This document shows positions 53,812-64,000 of a DNA stretch of 64,000 nt, piece by piece (position 1 is the stretch's first letter; each line of letters opens with the position of its first letter). Origin of the DNA: Proteles cristata cristata (taxonomy: Eukaryota > Chordata > Mammalia > Carnivora > Hyaenidae); NCBI GenBank assembly GCA_017311185.1, contig JAESUZ010001269.1, forward strand, positions 1,922,001 to 1,986,000. The letters run 5' to 3'. Position numbers and translations under genes: made by a program. The notes beneath the pieces are model-generated. The model did not search any database and was not told where the DNA came from. It saw only the letters and a program-made list of their open reading frames with translations.

Positions 53812-54094
53812 CCAGCAGCCAGCTTCGGGTGTAGCCTACTCTCATCCAACTACAGTTGCTAGCTACACCGTCCATCAGGCTCCAGTAGCTGCTCACACAG
53901 TTACTGCTGCCTATGCACCAGCGGCCGCCACAGTTGCAGTTGCCAGGCCCGCTCCAGTAGCTGTTGCAGCTGCTGCAACAGCTGCTGCTTATGGAGGCTA
54001 CCCCACTGCACATACAGCGACTGACTATGGTTATACACAGAGACAACAAGAAGCGCCGCCACCACCACCCCCAGCTACTACACAGAACTACCAG
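53812..54094 (+). CDS. ZFR: ZFR coding exon 3
   Basis: It encodes the last base of Ser46 through Gln140. The sequence is low-complexity: [14 protein letters not shown], then an Ala/Val/Thr-rich region with [19 protein letters not shown], a Tyr/Gly/Ala segment ([19 protein letters not shown]), RQQEA, and six prolines at about residues 128-133 before TTQNYQ. The region is predicted to be disordered and may drive protein assembly; that role is inference. The acceptor has a pyrimidine tract and 'ACAATGTAG'; the donor is CAG/GTAAGA. The exon starts in phase 2 and ends in phase 0. Confidence 0.97.
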
Positions 54095-55666
54095 GTAAGA
54101 AAACTACCGGTCTCAGTAGTCGTGACACACATGCTTCAGTGACGACAGTGTGTGATATAATGTCCAAGCCAGTGCTTTCAAACTTGGGTCTTCCAAAATC
54201 TACCTTTAATGATAGAAGTGAGTGTGTGTGTTCAGAGGTAATTTAAGTTTCCTTGCAGTGAGTTTTATATTAATAATTCCCCTGAGGCCGTTTAACTCCA
54301 ATTTATATCTGTGTCTGCTTTAATTAAAAATATTTTCCATTAATTATTGGTGAAATATTATCAAAGTGTTTTCAGAAACATGAAGACATAGTGAAGATGC
54401 TCTTTGTATTATGGCATTATTCATCTACTTGGAACACAGGGTGTGTCTCCTCTTTTGATAACCATGAGCCTAAGCTATATAGGCCAAATAGATGACATAG
54501 TGTTTTCTTGAACTTTAACAAGGACAGAAAATCTGTTGCCTGTATATTCTTCTGCTTAACATATTCTTTCTTACTATGTAACAGAAATTGATGGCTGCTC
54601 TTACTTCATCTAGTTGCTTTTGTTCAGTCTTATGGGGACACAAAGATCTAATTCCCTTTTACAGTACTGTGTTCGTTATGATACTAAATTACTACTTACT
54701 GAATTTGGTCCTTATCTTTTAATAACCCATTTTCTGTTTGTTTGCTTTTAGGATCTGTTTTTATTTATTTAAATGTTTGTTTATTTTGAGAGAGTGGGTG
54801 GGGGAGGGGGCAGAGAGAATCCCAAGCAGGGTCAGCACAGAGACCTACACGGGTCTCAGACTCATGAATTATGAGATTATGACCTAAACCAAAATTAAGA
54901 GTTGGACACTTAACTGACCAAGCCACCCAGGCTCCCCTAGGATCTGTTTTTAGACTTAGATCCTTCCGGACTTTGCCTAGTTTTTCTGTATTCTTTCTAA
55001 AGTATATAAATTTATTTTGTTAAGTAATGAATTGATATATGAATCATAATATTTGTATTTTCCTGCTACTATTGGGCAAGTTACTAAACTCAGAATTCCT
55101 TTTGCCATGTGTGATTGTTTTTATTATGTCCAGAGACACAGGATAATAAATTCTATTGTTTTTAATAGAGTGTATGCAGCCCACCATTTTCTGGGCCTTG
55201 CCTGTGTTTTCAGCCTTTCCTCCTGCATATCCTCATCCTCACTTTATGCAGAATTCACCCAGCTCACCTTGATCTTCACTGCCTTGGAGACTTACATATA
55301 TATGGTGTTCCTTCTTGGAACCTGAGTTTCCCCTTCCTCTCCACTCAGAAGCTCCTACTCACATTATTAATAGTGATAAATAAAGAAGAATGAAAAGAAA
55401 GCCAGAGCAGTCAAAGCTTAGAACACACAGGTGGTCTTTACTGTGAGAACCATTTTTAAAGATAAACATTTTTTAAAAAATGTTTCAATGCTGCTTTTTC
55501 TGATATGAAAGTTAAAACATGCTGCTTGAAATGGTTTTGACCTTATTTGAAGTCCAAAAGGATCGCCCTTTGTTTTGAATTTGATTCTTATACGTAGGTC
55601 TGTAGTTAGTTTTTGTTTTCCTTCACTTCACTTACAGGAAGATTTTCTTTCATTCCCTTTCTTTAG
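54095..55666 (+). other. ZFR: ZFR intron 3 (1,572 bp)
   Basis: GTAAGA donor, and 'TTCCCTTTCTTTAG' acceptor with a strong pyrimidine tract. It contains one antisense SINE. A short open frame at 55053-55325 has no recognised product. Confidence 0.93.
54764..54937 (-). mobile_element. CAN SINE, antisense in intron 3
   Basis: 'ATTTAAATGTTTGTTTATTT' to 'AAGCCACCCAGGCTCCCC'. Flanked by 'TAGGATCTGTTTTTA' on both sides. Confidence 0.94.
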
Positions 55667-55811
55667 GACTCGTACTCGTATGTAAGATCCACCGCTCCTG
55701 CTGTAGCTTATGATAGTAAGCAGTACTACCAACAACCAACGGCAACGGCTGCCGCTGTAGCAGCTGCTGCCCAGCCTCAGCCTTCTGTTGCTGAAACCTA
55801 CTATCAGACAG
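55667..55811 (+). CDS. ZFR: ZFR coding exon 4
   Basis: It encodes residues 141-188 and the first base of Ala189: [19 protein letters not shown], then [29 protein letters not shown]. Tyr/Gln/Ala-rich and without a folded domain. It starts in phase 0 and ends in phase 1. The donor ACAG/GTGGGT is good but not perfect. In-frame joining to exon 3 gives ...TTQNYQ-DSYSY..., as in the known protein. Confidence 0.97.
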
Positions 55812-56185
55812 GTGGGTTTTATTAGCATACAGTTTCATTGAAAACTACTGAAATATATTATTCAGTGTGTTTAATGAAGGTACCCTTTTGAGTTCATCGA
55901 AGCTCATTGTGTTACATTACTTAAAGAAAGAGGTTTTACCCTTGTTATCTTCTTCTGCTGTAAGGCCTTTGAGTACCAGGGAGAGAGAAGGCCGCAGGGG
56001 CAGATCATAATCGTGGCCTTTTCTTAAGAGTTTTCTTCCTGTTACAAAATAAGCTGTACAAAAGGAATTATGGTGGTAATTTCTGGCTATGTTCTTATCT
56101 TTGCTAGAAATGCTCAGAATATATTGCTCCCTGCCTTTGTGTAACTAGTGGAGACCCTTTGAGGTCGCCCCAGCTTTTTAAGTAG

Positions 56186-56368
56186 TTTTAAATTTACTTA
56201 GAGAGTGCAATTGGGGGAGGGGCAGAGCGCACGGGGGAGAGAGAATCCCAAGCAGACTCCGTGCTGTCAGTGTAGAGCCAAAGCAGGGCTGGATCTTGAG
56301 AACCATGACATCATGGCCTTAGCTGAAATCATGTTAGGTGGTTAAATGATTGAGCCACCCAGGAGCCC
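56186..56368 (-). mobile_element. CAN SINE, antisense in intron 4
   Basis: 'AAATTTACTTAGAGAGTGCA' to 'GAGCCACCCAGGAGCCCC'. Diverged. Confidence 0.88.
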
Positions 56369-56464
56369 CAAAGATAGATTTTTTAAAATAGAGATTGAAT
56401 TGAAAACTTTTAAAATAGCTGAGTTCAGAAAAGTAGACAGTTCTTTATTTTAATTATCTTTGAA

Positions 56465-56640
56465 AAACTGAGAGTGTGGGTAGAACCTTGGATTCGGGAA
56501 GAGTAGGACTAGCTTCTAGTACTGACTTTACCACTAATGTGGGTGAGTGATTTTTACCTCTTTTCATGTGTGTTCTCTGATTAGTAAATGAGGTATTTGA
56601 CCCATATCTCTCTAGGGTACTTCTAGTTCTGTTTCTTATT
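56465..56640 (+). repeat. MIR
   Basis: 'AGAACCTTGGATTCGGGAAG', 'TACTGACTTTACCACTAATG' and 'CTGATTAGTAAATGAGGTAT' follow MIR. Confidence 0.7.
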
Positions 56641-56976
56641 AGCCTCTTAAAAGTGGTATACAAGTAATTTTATTTATAATGACTCATTTTTTTTCTTATA
56701 ATTCCTTTTCTAATGATTTGTGAGTACACTGATCTGTAGTGAACTTCCTAGTTAATTATCAAAGTTAGATTGTATTTAAGACTCAGAAGAGTCTTCATTT
56801 AGTCTTGGGTCTGACATGACTGTGTTATAAGTCATTTAGCTCTTGGACATTTTGTAAAATGTCCTCAGCTGTGTGTTGTGTGGATCAAGTTTCGTACTGC
56901 CATGTAGGTAACAGCTTTATAAACTTCAAAGTGTTATTTATTTAAGGCGCCTTTACTAAACCAAGTATGAGGTACT

Positions 56977-57004
56977 GCCCCCCCCACCCCCGCCCCCGCC
57001 CCCG
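56977..57004 (+). repeat. C-rich simple repeat
   Basis: A run of C with single A and G breaks, with CCCCCG units. On the minus strand it is G-rich and could form a quadruplex-like structure. Confidence 0.9.
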
Positions 57005-57676
57005 TTATTTGGGCCTTTATCAGGAATTACATTTGTATGCCTTAATGATTGTTAGTAAGTGGTTAATTATTAATTTAGGCATTAATAATAAGGTTCATAA
57101 GTTTCTTAACGCATACATTTATTTTGAATATGGTCAAAAATAGCAGAAACCTGAATGTTAGCTATTTAAGAACAGCCGCACACAAGCTATTGGACATTTG
57201 AAGATTTAAGTCAGTGTCACCTTATGAGTTGTAATTAGACTGAAGTTCACTATGGACAAATAATGAAAATGTGATCAAGTGTATTTGAACAAGTTCCATG
57301 TAATCAAACGTTGAAATTTTTATTCTGAATTGAAATACATATTTGAGGCTTGCTGTTCCTATTAAGCATAATGCTCAAGTTAGACCGATTAGCCTAAACA
57401 CACACACCTTATTTAAGTAGTACTGCTATTTCAGTTAGTTGTAAATTTGGACAAAATGCCATTTTGGAAATACATAGAAAGCATCTGAGAATGGAATAGT
57501 AAATGAATTTATATAGATGTTATATTTTATTCAACTGGTAGTAAGAATTTCAACCCTTTTGCTAAGAAAAAACTGCTAGCATCAAATTTACAATTGATGT
57601 TTACCATATTCTTGAAAATTAGAAAAAATATTAAGGTACACCCTTCTAATTTTCTGATGTCTCTTTCCCATTTTAG

Positions 57677-57895
57677 CCCCCAAAGCAGGTTATAGCCAAG
57701 GTGCAACTCAGTATACACAAGCCCAGCAAACTCGACAAGTGACAGCCATAAAACCAGCCACACCAAGTCCAGCTACCACTACTTTCTCCATTTATCCTGT
57801 ATCTTCCACCGTACAGCCAGTGGCAGCTGCGGCCACTGTGGTGCCATCCTATACCCAGAGTGCTACTTATAGTACCACGGCAGTTACTTATTCTG
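57677..57895 (+). CDS. ZFR: ZFR coding exon 5
   Basis: It encodes the rest of Ala189 through Ser261 and the first base of Gly262: [72 protein letters not shown]. The composition is Gln, Thr, Ser and Tyr-rich. It starts and ends in phase 1. Donor TCTG/GTAAGA. This is the last exon in the window; the following exon should start with the last two bases of Gly262 and carry TSYSGYEAAVYSA. Confidence 0.97.
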
Positions 57896-58054
57896 GTAAG
57901 ACAGATAAGCTGTGTTTAAATGAGTGAACAAATAAGAGAGTTACTAGAAACTACCTTGCTATTTGATGGAATGATCTTCCTCCCAGTAGCCAGAATTGAA
58001 TTGGTAGTTGTTGGTATATGTGCATCATGTAACAGATAGACCATACCCTAGGTT

Positions 58055-58108
58055 ATGTTGTTGTTGTTGTTGGTGGTGCTATTGTTTGTTTGTTTTATTT
58101 TGTTTTTT
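58055..58108 (+). repeat. (GTT)n and (TTTG)n simple repeats
   Basis: Short GTT run, then 'GTTTGTTTGTTTTATTTTG'. Confidence 0.85.
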
Positions 58109-58358
58109 TAAGCCAGGAGATTTTAACAATGTCAATGCTCTTTGGGCATTTGAACGCTAGTCATCGGTCCTAGGCCTAGCAATGCAGTAAGAGAAAATAG
58201 CACTTGGTATTTTGCATGGTCATTTTTTACCCCCTGACTTTTCCAAATGAATTTGAAAACTTAAGGTTAACACATTCAGGAACTACCATTGACAAATTGT
58301 ATTTATTTCAGCTGTGTCAGGGAGCTATTTTTTTCTATTTATTTATGTCTTTATATCT

Positions 58359-58574
58359 TTAATGTTTTATATTTTTCTGAGAGAGAGAGACAGAGACAGA
58401 GACAGCGTGAGCAGGGGAGGGTCAGAGAGGAGGAGATACAGAATCCAAAGCAGGTTCCAGGCTTTGAGCTAGCTGTCAGCACAGAGCCCGACGCAGGGCT
58501 TGAACCCACAAACCGTGAGATCATCACCTGAGCCGAGGTCGGACGCTTAACCGACTGAGCCACCCAGGTGCCCC
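58359..58574 (-). mobile_element. CAN SINE, antisense in intron 5
   Basis: 'TAATGTTTTATATTTTTCTG' to 'GAGCCACCCAGGTGCCCC'. Confidence 0.94.
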
Positions 58575-58634
58575 GTATTTTTTATATTTATTATCAGGAA
58601 TAAGTAATCTTGAAAATATTAGGTAGCCTTTGTA

Positions 58635-58860
58635 TTTTGTTTTTTAGTTTGTAACAATTATTTTTGAGAGAGAGAACGCACACGTGTGTGCAAGTGGGGG
58701 CGGGTCAGAGAGAGATGGAAATACAGAATCTGAAGTAGGCTCCAGGCTCTGAGCTAGCTATCAGCACAGAGCCCGACGTGGGGCTCAAAACCACTAACTG
58801 TGAGACTATGACCTGAGCCGAAGTCGGACGCTTAACCAACTGAGCCACCCAGGCGCCCCA
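58635..58860 (-). mobile_element. CAN SINE, antisense, with target duplication
   Basis: 'AACAATTATTTTTGAGAGAG' to 'GAGCCACCCAGGCGCCCC'. Flanked by 'AGGTAGCCTTTGTA' at 58621 and 58861. Confidence 0.96.
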
Positions 58861-58874
58861 AGGTAGCCTTTGTA

Positions 58875-59850
58875 AACACCCATAAGATTATTCTGTAACC
58901 CATGTCTCTTGGTAGGACAGAGTAGCTTTATTTTGCTTAAATAATCATATATTTATTATCTTATTAAAGGAAGTATGTATTTGCTTAAGTAGCCATTATA
59001 ATGAGAGAAATATAATCACTAAAATCTTACTATGTCCACTGCTTTTCTCATTTCTATCTGAGGTACTGTGTAGTGTTTCAGTGATTAAAATCATATGTTG
59101 TGGCAGCTCTTTTTGCCCATAGGCCCTATCCTTGTGCTTTAATGAAACCGCCTTTTTTTTGCACTGGAAAAATAATCACATGTTGCTTTTTTGTAGATCT
59201 GTAACCTTGCATTAATTACTGTATGGTTTGTTTTGTTCTGCATTTTCTTTATTTTGTAATACCCTGTTTTGTTCCATGGAGCATTTAAAGCAATATGGGC
59301 AATTTTAGTTTTTCTTGATACTTTACTGTAGCTTGGTGTTAGAAGCCTAACTACTGAATTTTTTTAAAAAAATTTTTTTTGTTTTTCAGAGATTTTTTTC
59401 TTTTAAACTTTTACCCTATGCTAAATAAAAGCTTATGTTGGGTACCAGGGGTACAATAGTGAGTTAGGCAGACGTGGAGTATTTCGGCAAAACAGTTTGT
59501 TGTGGCCGGAATATGGGATATGTGGGGTAAATATCATGATATGGGGCTGGAAATTTCATTGTGAAAAGCTTTGTAGGCTCTGTTATGGTTTGTCTTTGTC
59601 TTTGGGCCAAAAGGATGCCAAAGAAGAAATCTTAAGAACAGGAGCAGTGGTAGCAGATTTATAAGTTAACTGTGACAACCATGCAGAAATTAATTGGGAG
59701 TGAGGAAATGTTACTATTCCTAGGCCTGTCATTCAGGGTTGCCAAGATACAGCTTTTCTACCTCTCTTTATCTCTGATTAATCAGTTATAACTATATATG
59801 GAATTGTTTCAATGGGATCTGACTAGACACATTTAAAATTTTTTATTTTT
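58875..59850. other. Intron sequence, nothing recognised
   Basis: A GT-rich block at about 59440-59640 faintly resembles old L2 or related text. No exon supported. Confidence 0.4.
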
Positions 59851-59857
59851 TATTTTA

Positions 59858-60058
59858 TTTTATTTTTTATTTATTTTTCTTTTGAGAAAGAGAGGGTGTG
59901 TGTGTGTAAGTAGGGGAGGGGCAGAGGGAGAGAGAGAATCTTAAGCAGGCCCCATGCCCAGGTGCAGAGTCCAATGCAGGATTTACTCACAACTGTGAGA
60001 TCATGATGGGCTGAAATCATGAATTGGACACTTAATCAACCGAGCCATCCAGGTGCCC
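59858..60058 (-). mobile_element. CAN SINE, antisense in intron 5
   Basis: 'TTTATTTTTCTTTTGAGAAA' to 'GAGCCATCCAGGTGCCCC'. Confidence 0.92.
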
Positions 60059-60875
60059 CTGGGCACATTTTTTTTTTAAATGTTCACATTAACTTCAGCT
60101 AAATAAGGAGTACAATAGTATCCTTTCCTATTACTGCTTCTCTCAGATGTTTTCCTCCCTGTTTTTTCTGTCTCTGCCATTGTCTCAGTTGCTTGAATAT
60201 ATCTTACACGGGATGAAGTTAATCATTTTTATTTACTCTATATTACACGAATAATACATGTAAATACATTTAAAACGAGAAACTATAGATAAGAAAGGAG
60301 AAAAAATTAAGTCATTGGACATCTCCTAGTTACTAACCACCATTAGCATTTTGGTGTGTGTCTGTCTTGCTGTTCTTCATGGGAATATACATGTATAGCA
60401 TATACTTTTTTTTATAAAAAGGAATTTGTCTAATGCATACTATTTTGTTCTTTTCTCATTGTGAATGTTCTTTCATGTCACTTAATGTAAGATATATCAT
60501 TCTTGTCATTTGTATTTCCCCAGCTTTTTATTTTAGAAAATTTTAACTTTGCAGAAAAGTTGAAAAAATGGTACTAGTTACTGTATACCATTTATCTAGA
60601 TTTATCAATTAATATTTTATCATATTTGCTTTATCTCTTAAAATGCATTTTCAAATGGTTCAGGAGTATATTTACAAGTTGCAGATGACTTGGTGCTTTG
60701 CCTAGAATTTTTCAGCATGTATTTCCTAAGAATAAGGGCATTCTTTTACATAACTAAATGCAAATATCATAAAATGAAATTGAACATGGATATTATCTAA
60801 TTTATTTAGTGTCCACAAGGGTCTTTTATGGTTGGGCCTTCTAGGTGTTTGGTGTGTTTGTACTTCGTTTTATTT

Positions 60876-61068
60876 ATTTATTTAATGTTTATTTATTTTT
60901 TGAGAGAGAGTGCAGGGGAGGGGCAGAGAGAAGGAAACAGAGGATCCCAAGCAGGTTCTGTGCTGTCAGCTGGAGCCTGATGGGGGATTCGAGCTCAAGA
61001 ACTAGGAGATCATGACCTGAGCCGAAACCAGGAGTTGGACACTTAACTGACTGAGCCACTCAGGCTCC
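60876..61068 (-). mobile_element. CAN SINE, antisense, first of pair
   Basis: 'TTAATGTTTATTTATTTTTT' to 'GAGCCACTCAGGCTCCCC'. Left flank 'GTACTTCGTTTTA' recurs as 'GTGCTTCGTTTTA' after the second SINE. Confidence 0.93.
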
Positions 61069-61074
61069 CCATTT

Positions 61075-61314
61075 TTGTTTTTGTTTTTAAAGTTATTCTT
61101 TCTCTTTTTTTGGGTGTGTGTGTGTGTTTGTTTATTTTTTGGGGTGGGGTGGAAGGGGGAGGAAGATACAAAGACATAGGTACAGAATCTGAAGCAAGCT
61201 CCTGGCTCTGAGCTGTCAGCACAGAGTTTGACCCAGGTCTCGAACTCATAAGCTGTGAGATTACAACCAGAGCCGAAGTTGGACACTTAACCAACTGAGC
61301 CACCCAGGCACCCC
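61075..61314 (-). mobile_element. CAN SINE, antisense, second of pair
   Basis: 'TTGTTTATTTTTTGGGGTGG' to 'GAGCCACCCAGGCACCCC'. Contains a (GT)n patch at about 61113-61130. Confidence 0.92.
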
Positions 61315-61804
61315 TGTGCTTCGTTTTAAATTCCGGGATTTTTCAAGGAGCATGGATTGTATTTGGTTGTTATGTCTTCTTAGTTTCAGTTTCTTTTAAT
61401 GTAGCATAATCTCCTGCTTTTATCTGGTCTCTCAGGACCTTGACGTTTTTGAAGAGTTAAGGCCAGTTGTTCTATAGAATATCCCACAATCTGGAGGTTT
61501 TGCTTTCTTTATGCTTAGATTTTGGCAGCCTTTTAGTCAATAAAACTACCTAAATGAACTTTTGCATTTCATCACATCAGGAGCACATAAGTAATGTTAT
61601 AAATTCCTTGTTGGTGATACGATTTAACCACCACTGGTTAAAGTGGTGACTGCTAGATCTCTCCATTTTAAGGATACTTTTTTCACTTTGTAAGTAACTG
61701 AGAGTAATCTATGGACCTATTACCCAACTACTTTTCACTCTGTGGTGTTAGATCCTTTGAAAATCTCTTAACTGAATCAAGTTCTTTTGATGGTTAATGT
61801 GAAA

Positions 61805-62225
61805 TCCTTTTACATTGATTCTTCACACTCTTTAAAGAAGAGCCCCCTTTTCCTTTTTAGTATTACCATGGACTCATTTTTTTTATTCAGTGTACTATAA
61901 TCCCTTACCCTGATTTTTCTTTTTGAGGCACACATTTTCCCAAATTTGGCCAATGGGATCCATTTCAAACTATCTCCTGAGCCTTTTGGACTTGGCATCA
62001 TTATTCTTTGAGCCCTTATTTTAACGTTTTTGGCACAGTAAGATATCACTGATACATACACTTAAAGCATCTCCTGCCCAAGTCTCACAGTCAGCCATTT
62101 CCCAAAGGAGCTGTGATTTCTAATAAAGTATTTAGAAATCAAAATCTACGTTTATAAATACATAGTTTTTAATGGGTGCATAATATTGTATGGATATACT
62201 ATACAGATTTTAGAGTTTGTATCTT
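61805..62225. other. Intron sequence, nothing recognised
   Basis: AT-rich, perhaps further old L1 sequence. No exon supported. Confidence 0.35.
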
Positions 62226-62234
62226 CGGATGCCT

Positions 62235-62344
62235 GGTTTTCATATTAGCACAGAGCCTAACACAGGGCTTAAACTCCCCAACGGTGAGATCATAACCTCA
62301 GCTGTAGTCAGACGCTTATTAAGACTGAGCCACCCAGGTGCCCC
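62235..62344 (-). mobile_element. CAN SINE head fragment, antisense
   Basis: Starts at 'TTAGCACAGAGCCTAACACA' and ends 'GAGCCACCCAGGTGCCCC'. The tail and GA-rich middle are absent. Confidence 0.88.
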
Positions 62345-62472
62345 TCTTCTATCCATTTTTAAGGAACAAAGGACATTGGTAAAACTGACCAGAAAAGAGT
62401 TTATTGATCTATATAGTTTTCCCCTTGATCAGTTACATCAGTTGTTGTTTCTTTCTTTTTAAGAAATATTTG

Positions 62473-62695
62473 CTTATTTTTTTTAATGTTTATTTTTGAG
62501 AGAGAGAGAGAGAGGGAGACAGAGTACGAGCAGGGGAGAGTCGGGGGGGCGGGTGGGGGGAGACAGAATCCAAAGCCGGCTCCAGGCTCTGAGCTGTCAG
62601 CAAAGAGCCCGACGTGGGGCTCAAACCTGCAAACTGCGAGATCATGACCTGAACTGAAGTCGGGACACTTAACCCACTGAGCCACCTAGGTGCCT
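62473..62695 (-). mobile_element. CAN SINE, antisense in intron 5
   Basis: 'TTTTAATGTTTATTTTTGAG' to 'GAGCCACCTAGGTGCCTC'. A G-run at 62541-62560 sits in the middle. Confidence 0.94.
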
Positions 62696-62698
62696 CAT

Positions 62699-62891
62699 GT
62701 TTGTTTATTTTGAGGGAGAGAAAGAGCATGAGAGCTGGGGAGGGGGAGAGAGAAAGTGTCAGAATCGCAAGTAGGCTCCAAGCTGTTGGCACAAAGCCCG
62801 ATATGTGGCTCAATCTTATGAACCATGAGATTATGACCTGAACCAAAATCAAGAGTCGCACACTTAACTGACTATACCACCCAGGCACCCC
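62699..62891 (-). mobile_element. CAN SINE, antisense, tandem
   Basis: 'GTTTGTTTATTTTGAGGGAG' to 'TACCACCCAGGCACCCCC'. Directly follows the previous copy. Confidence 0.92.
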
Positions 62892-63130
62892 CATGTCAGT
62901 TGTTTTCTATCTGATCATATGCTTAGTATTGATAAACCTACCTACTTCTCCCTCCTTTTTTTTTTTTTAGATGTTTTCTTCTTTTACTATACTTACTATC
63001 TTTATAAGCATTTATATAATTTAATGGCCTGACATAAACCTTTAGGAAGCCTTTTCATGCAAGTTACTTGATTGCTCTTTCTAGATATTTCCAGTTTCAG
63101 ATGCCATGGTTCTGATTTTCCCATGCATCT

Positions 63131-63343
63131 TTTTTTTTTTTTTTTTTTTTTATTTCTAGGGGAGAGAGAGAGACAGCGTGAGCAGGGAGGGTCAGAGAGA
63201 GGGAGTCACAGACTGAAACAGGCTCCAGGCTCTGAGCTGGCAGTCAGCACAGAGCCCGACGCGGGGCTCGAACCCCACGAACCGCGAGATCATGACCTAA
63301 GCGAAAGTCGGACGCTTAACCGACTAAGCCACCCAGGCGCCCC
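63131..63343 (-). mobile_element. Young CAN SINE, antisense, with target duplication
   Basis: Long T run, 'GACGCGGGGCTCGAACCCCA' and 'AAGCCACCCAGGCGCCCC'. Flanked by 'ATTTTCCCATGCATCTT' on both sides. Little divergence, so recent. Confidence 0.97.
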
Positions 63344-63361
63344 AAATTTTCCCATGCATCT

Positions 63362-64000
63362 TAAAATCCTCACCTTTCTAATTCATGTTTTCTTCCTGTG
63401 CGTGTAGATGCCTTGGAGCTAGGGGGTCAAAAGTCCTTTTTTTTTTTTTTCTAATAAAGCAATCTGCATTTGAGACACCAAAAGTTCCATTTTCCTTAAG
63501 TAGTTCTGTGCCATCCTGACAACCAGGAATCTTTCTCTTGAACCCTACATGGCTCTTTTTCCACTCATTTCCACTTCAGAGAAAAAAGAAGTCTTACTGG
63601 AATGTGGTAAATAGGGAGTCCACTAAATTTCCAGAGATACTAGTTTAGAAAGGGGGTAAGTTTTCTAGTGTTGAGGTAGTTTTATTATAAATAAAATCAG
63701 TAACTTTGTCAGATTTAAAACTTTTATAGATTTTTAAGTCTGTAAATCACTGAACATAAACAACATGTATATACGTATTATGTTTATGTCAGTAACAAGC
63801 TTCATGTGCTTATTCATCAGACTTTGAACAATGAAAGTGGATAGAATCCGTACATTCAACCAGAAAATATAGTGCTTTTCTATCTTCTGGAGGATGAAAA
63901 CCAGTGCATTGGCCCTTAATTCCAAAATCTTCTGTCTGTTGTTCTATATATTCATCTGAACTCCAGTTCCATATCACAAACATGTGCTAAGGTTTATTCA
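63362..64000. other. Intron sequence to window edge
   Basis: A T run lies at about 63438-63451. No exon, named repeat or RNA gene supported. Confidence 0.4.

Larger units (their letters stand above)
55812..57676 (+). other. ZFR: ZFR intron 4 (1,865 bp)
   Basis: GTGGGT donor, and 'CTCTTTCCCATTTTAG' acceptor. It contains one antisense SINE, a MIR and a C-rich tract. Confidence 0.93.
60200..61800. mobile_element. Old L1 3'-region fragment, SINE-interrupted
   Basis: 'TAACTTTGCAGAAAAGTTGA', 'GTATTTCCTAAGAATAAGGG', then after two SINEs 'CTGGTCTCTCAGGACCTTGA', 'GAAGAGTTAAGGCCAGTTGT', 'TGCATTTCATCACATCAGG' and 'GGTTAAAGTGGTGACTGCTA'. Same old L1 3' type as at 10205. Non-coding. Confidence 0.7.
32290..64000 (+). 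other. ZFR: ZFR gene, 5' part (cut by window edge)
   Basis: This transcription unit encodes the zinc finger RNA-binding protein ZFR. The identity rests on exact recognition of the protein text across five exons with good splice sites, a joined frame without stops, and a CpG promoter. In the family, ZFR is a nuclear, NF45/NF90-related double-stranded RNA-binding protein that acts in alternative splicing, restrains A-to-I editing and type I interferon activation, and pairs with NF45 (ILF2). Only residues 1-261 are in the window. The next exon, expected to carry a Gln run and the first zinc finger, was not found before 64000, so intron 5 is at least 6.1 kb. The left boundary is an estimate. Confidence 0.93.
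57896..64000 (+). other. ZFR: ZFR intron 5 (incomplete, at least 6.1 kb)
   Basis: It begins GTAAGA and runs past the window. No acceptor followed by the expected ZFR text was found. Nine SINEs lie in it, all antisense to ZFR, plus an old L1. Confidence 0.88.

Noticed and set aside
62401..62894. Overlapping open frames of 94 and 134 codons, minus strand
   Set aside because: They are read-through of two neighbouring antisense SINEs and contain the usual SINE-derived peptide text.
57896..64000. Further ZFR exons in the last 6 kb
   Set aside because: I looked for the expected Tyr/Gln-run and Ala-rich continuation and the first zinc finger text and found none; the region is intron filled with antisense SINEs and an old L1.

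Overview
This is nuclear DNA from a mammal, almost certainly a carnivore and probably a cat-family (feliform) species. The main evidence is about 65 copies of the tRNA-Lys-derived CAN SINE: heads like GGCGCCTGGGTGGCTCAG, a CT-rich middle and an A-rich tail, with the longer 'GACTGCCAGCTCAGAGCC' subtype typical of cats. Other support comes from a carnivore-type LINE-1 3' end, ordinary mammalian relics (MIR, L2, MaLR/ERVL LTRs, MER5A, old L1), and a CpG-island promoter feeding a spliced vertebrate gene. The species cannot be named from the window.

Layout. Positions 1-31,900 are intergenic. They hold SINEs, old L1 fragments, three or four MaLR/ERVL solo LTRs, MIR/L2 relics, a (CA)n microsatellite and one nearly perfect tRNA-Asp(GTC) gene on the minus strand at 30615-30686. 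I find no convincing protein gene there. About 31,950-33,350 is a strong CpG island with ZNF143-type and NRF1-like motifs. From about 32,300 to the right edge lies the 5' part of ZFR (zinc finger RNA-binding protein) on the plus strand. Five coding exons are present: 32376-32412, 32711-32810, 53812-54094, 55667-55811 and 57677-57895. Introns are 298 bp, 21.0 kb, 1.6 kb and 1.9 kb, and a fifth intron runs off the window.

The five exons encode residues 1-261 plus the first base of codon 262, about the first quarter of a protein that is roughly 1,070 residues in human. They cover only the Ala/Tyr/Gln/Pro-rich low-complexity N-terminus. The C2H2-type RNA-binding zinc fingers and the DZF domain lie beyond the window.

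No exotic system is visible. The points most worth a second look are: (a) ZFR start-codon architecture, with a weak upstream ATG, a strong in-frame ATG at codon 23 and an out-of-frame 44-codon overlapping ORF; (b) a marked antisense bias of SINEs inside ZFR introns (24 of 31) compared with near parity upstream (17 minus, 19 plus); (c) the tRNA-Asp gene with a SINE starting 14 bp behind it; (d) a SINE tail plus its flank that is duplicated 1.2 kb away inside an interrupted L1; and (e) a well-formed promoter motif cluster. All family names come from recognition by eye; repeat boundaries are usually good to about 10 bp.
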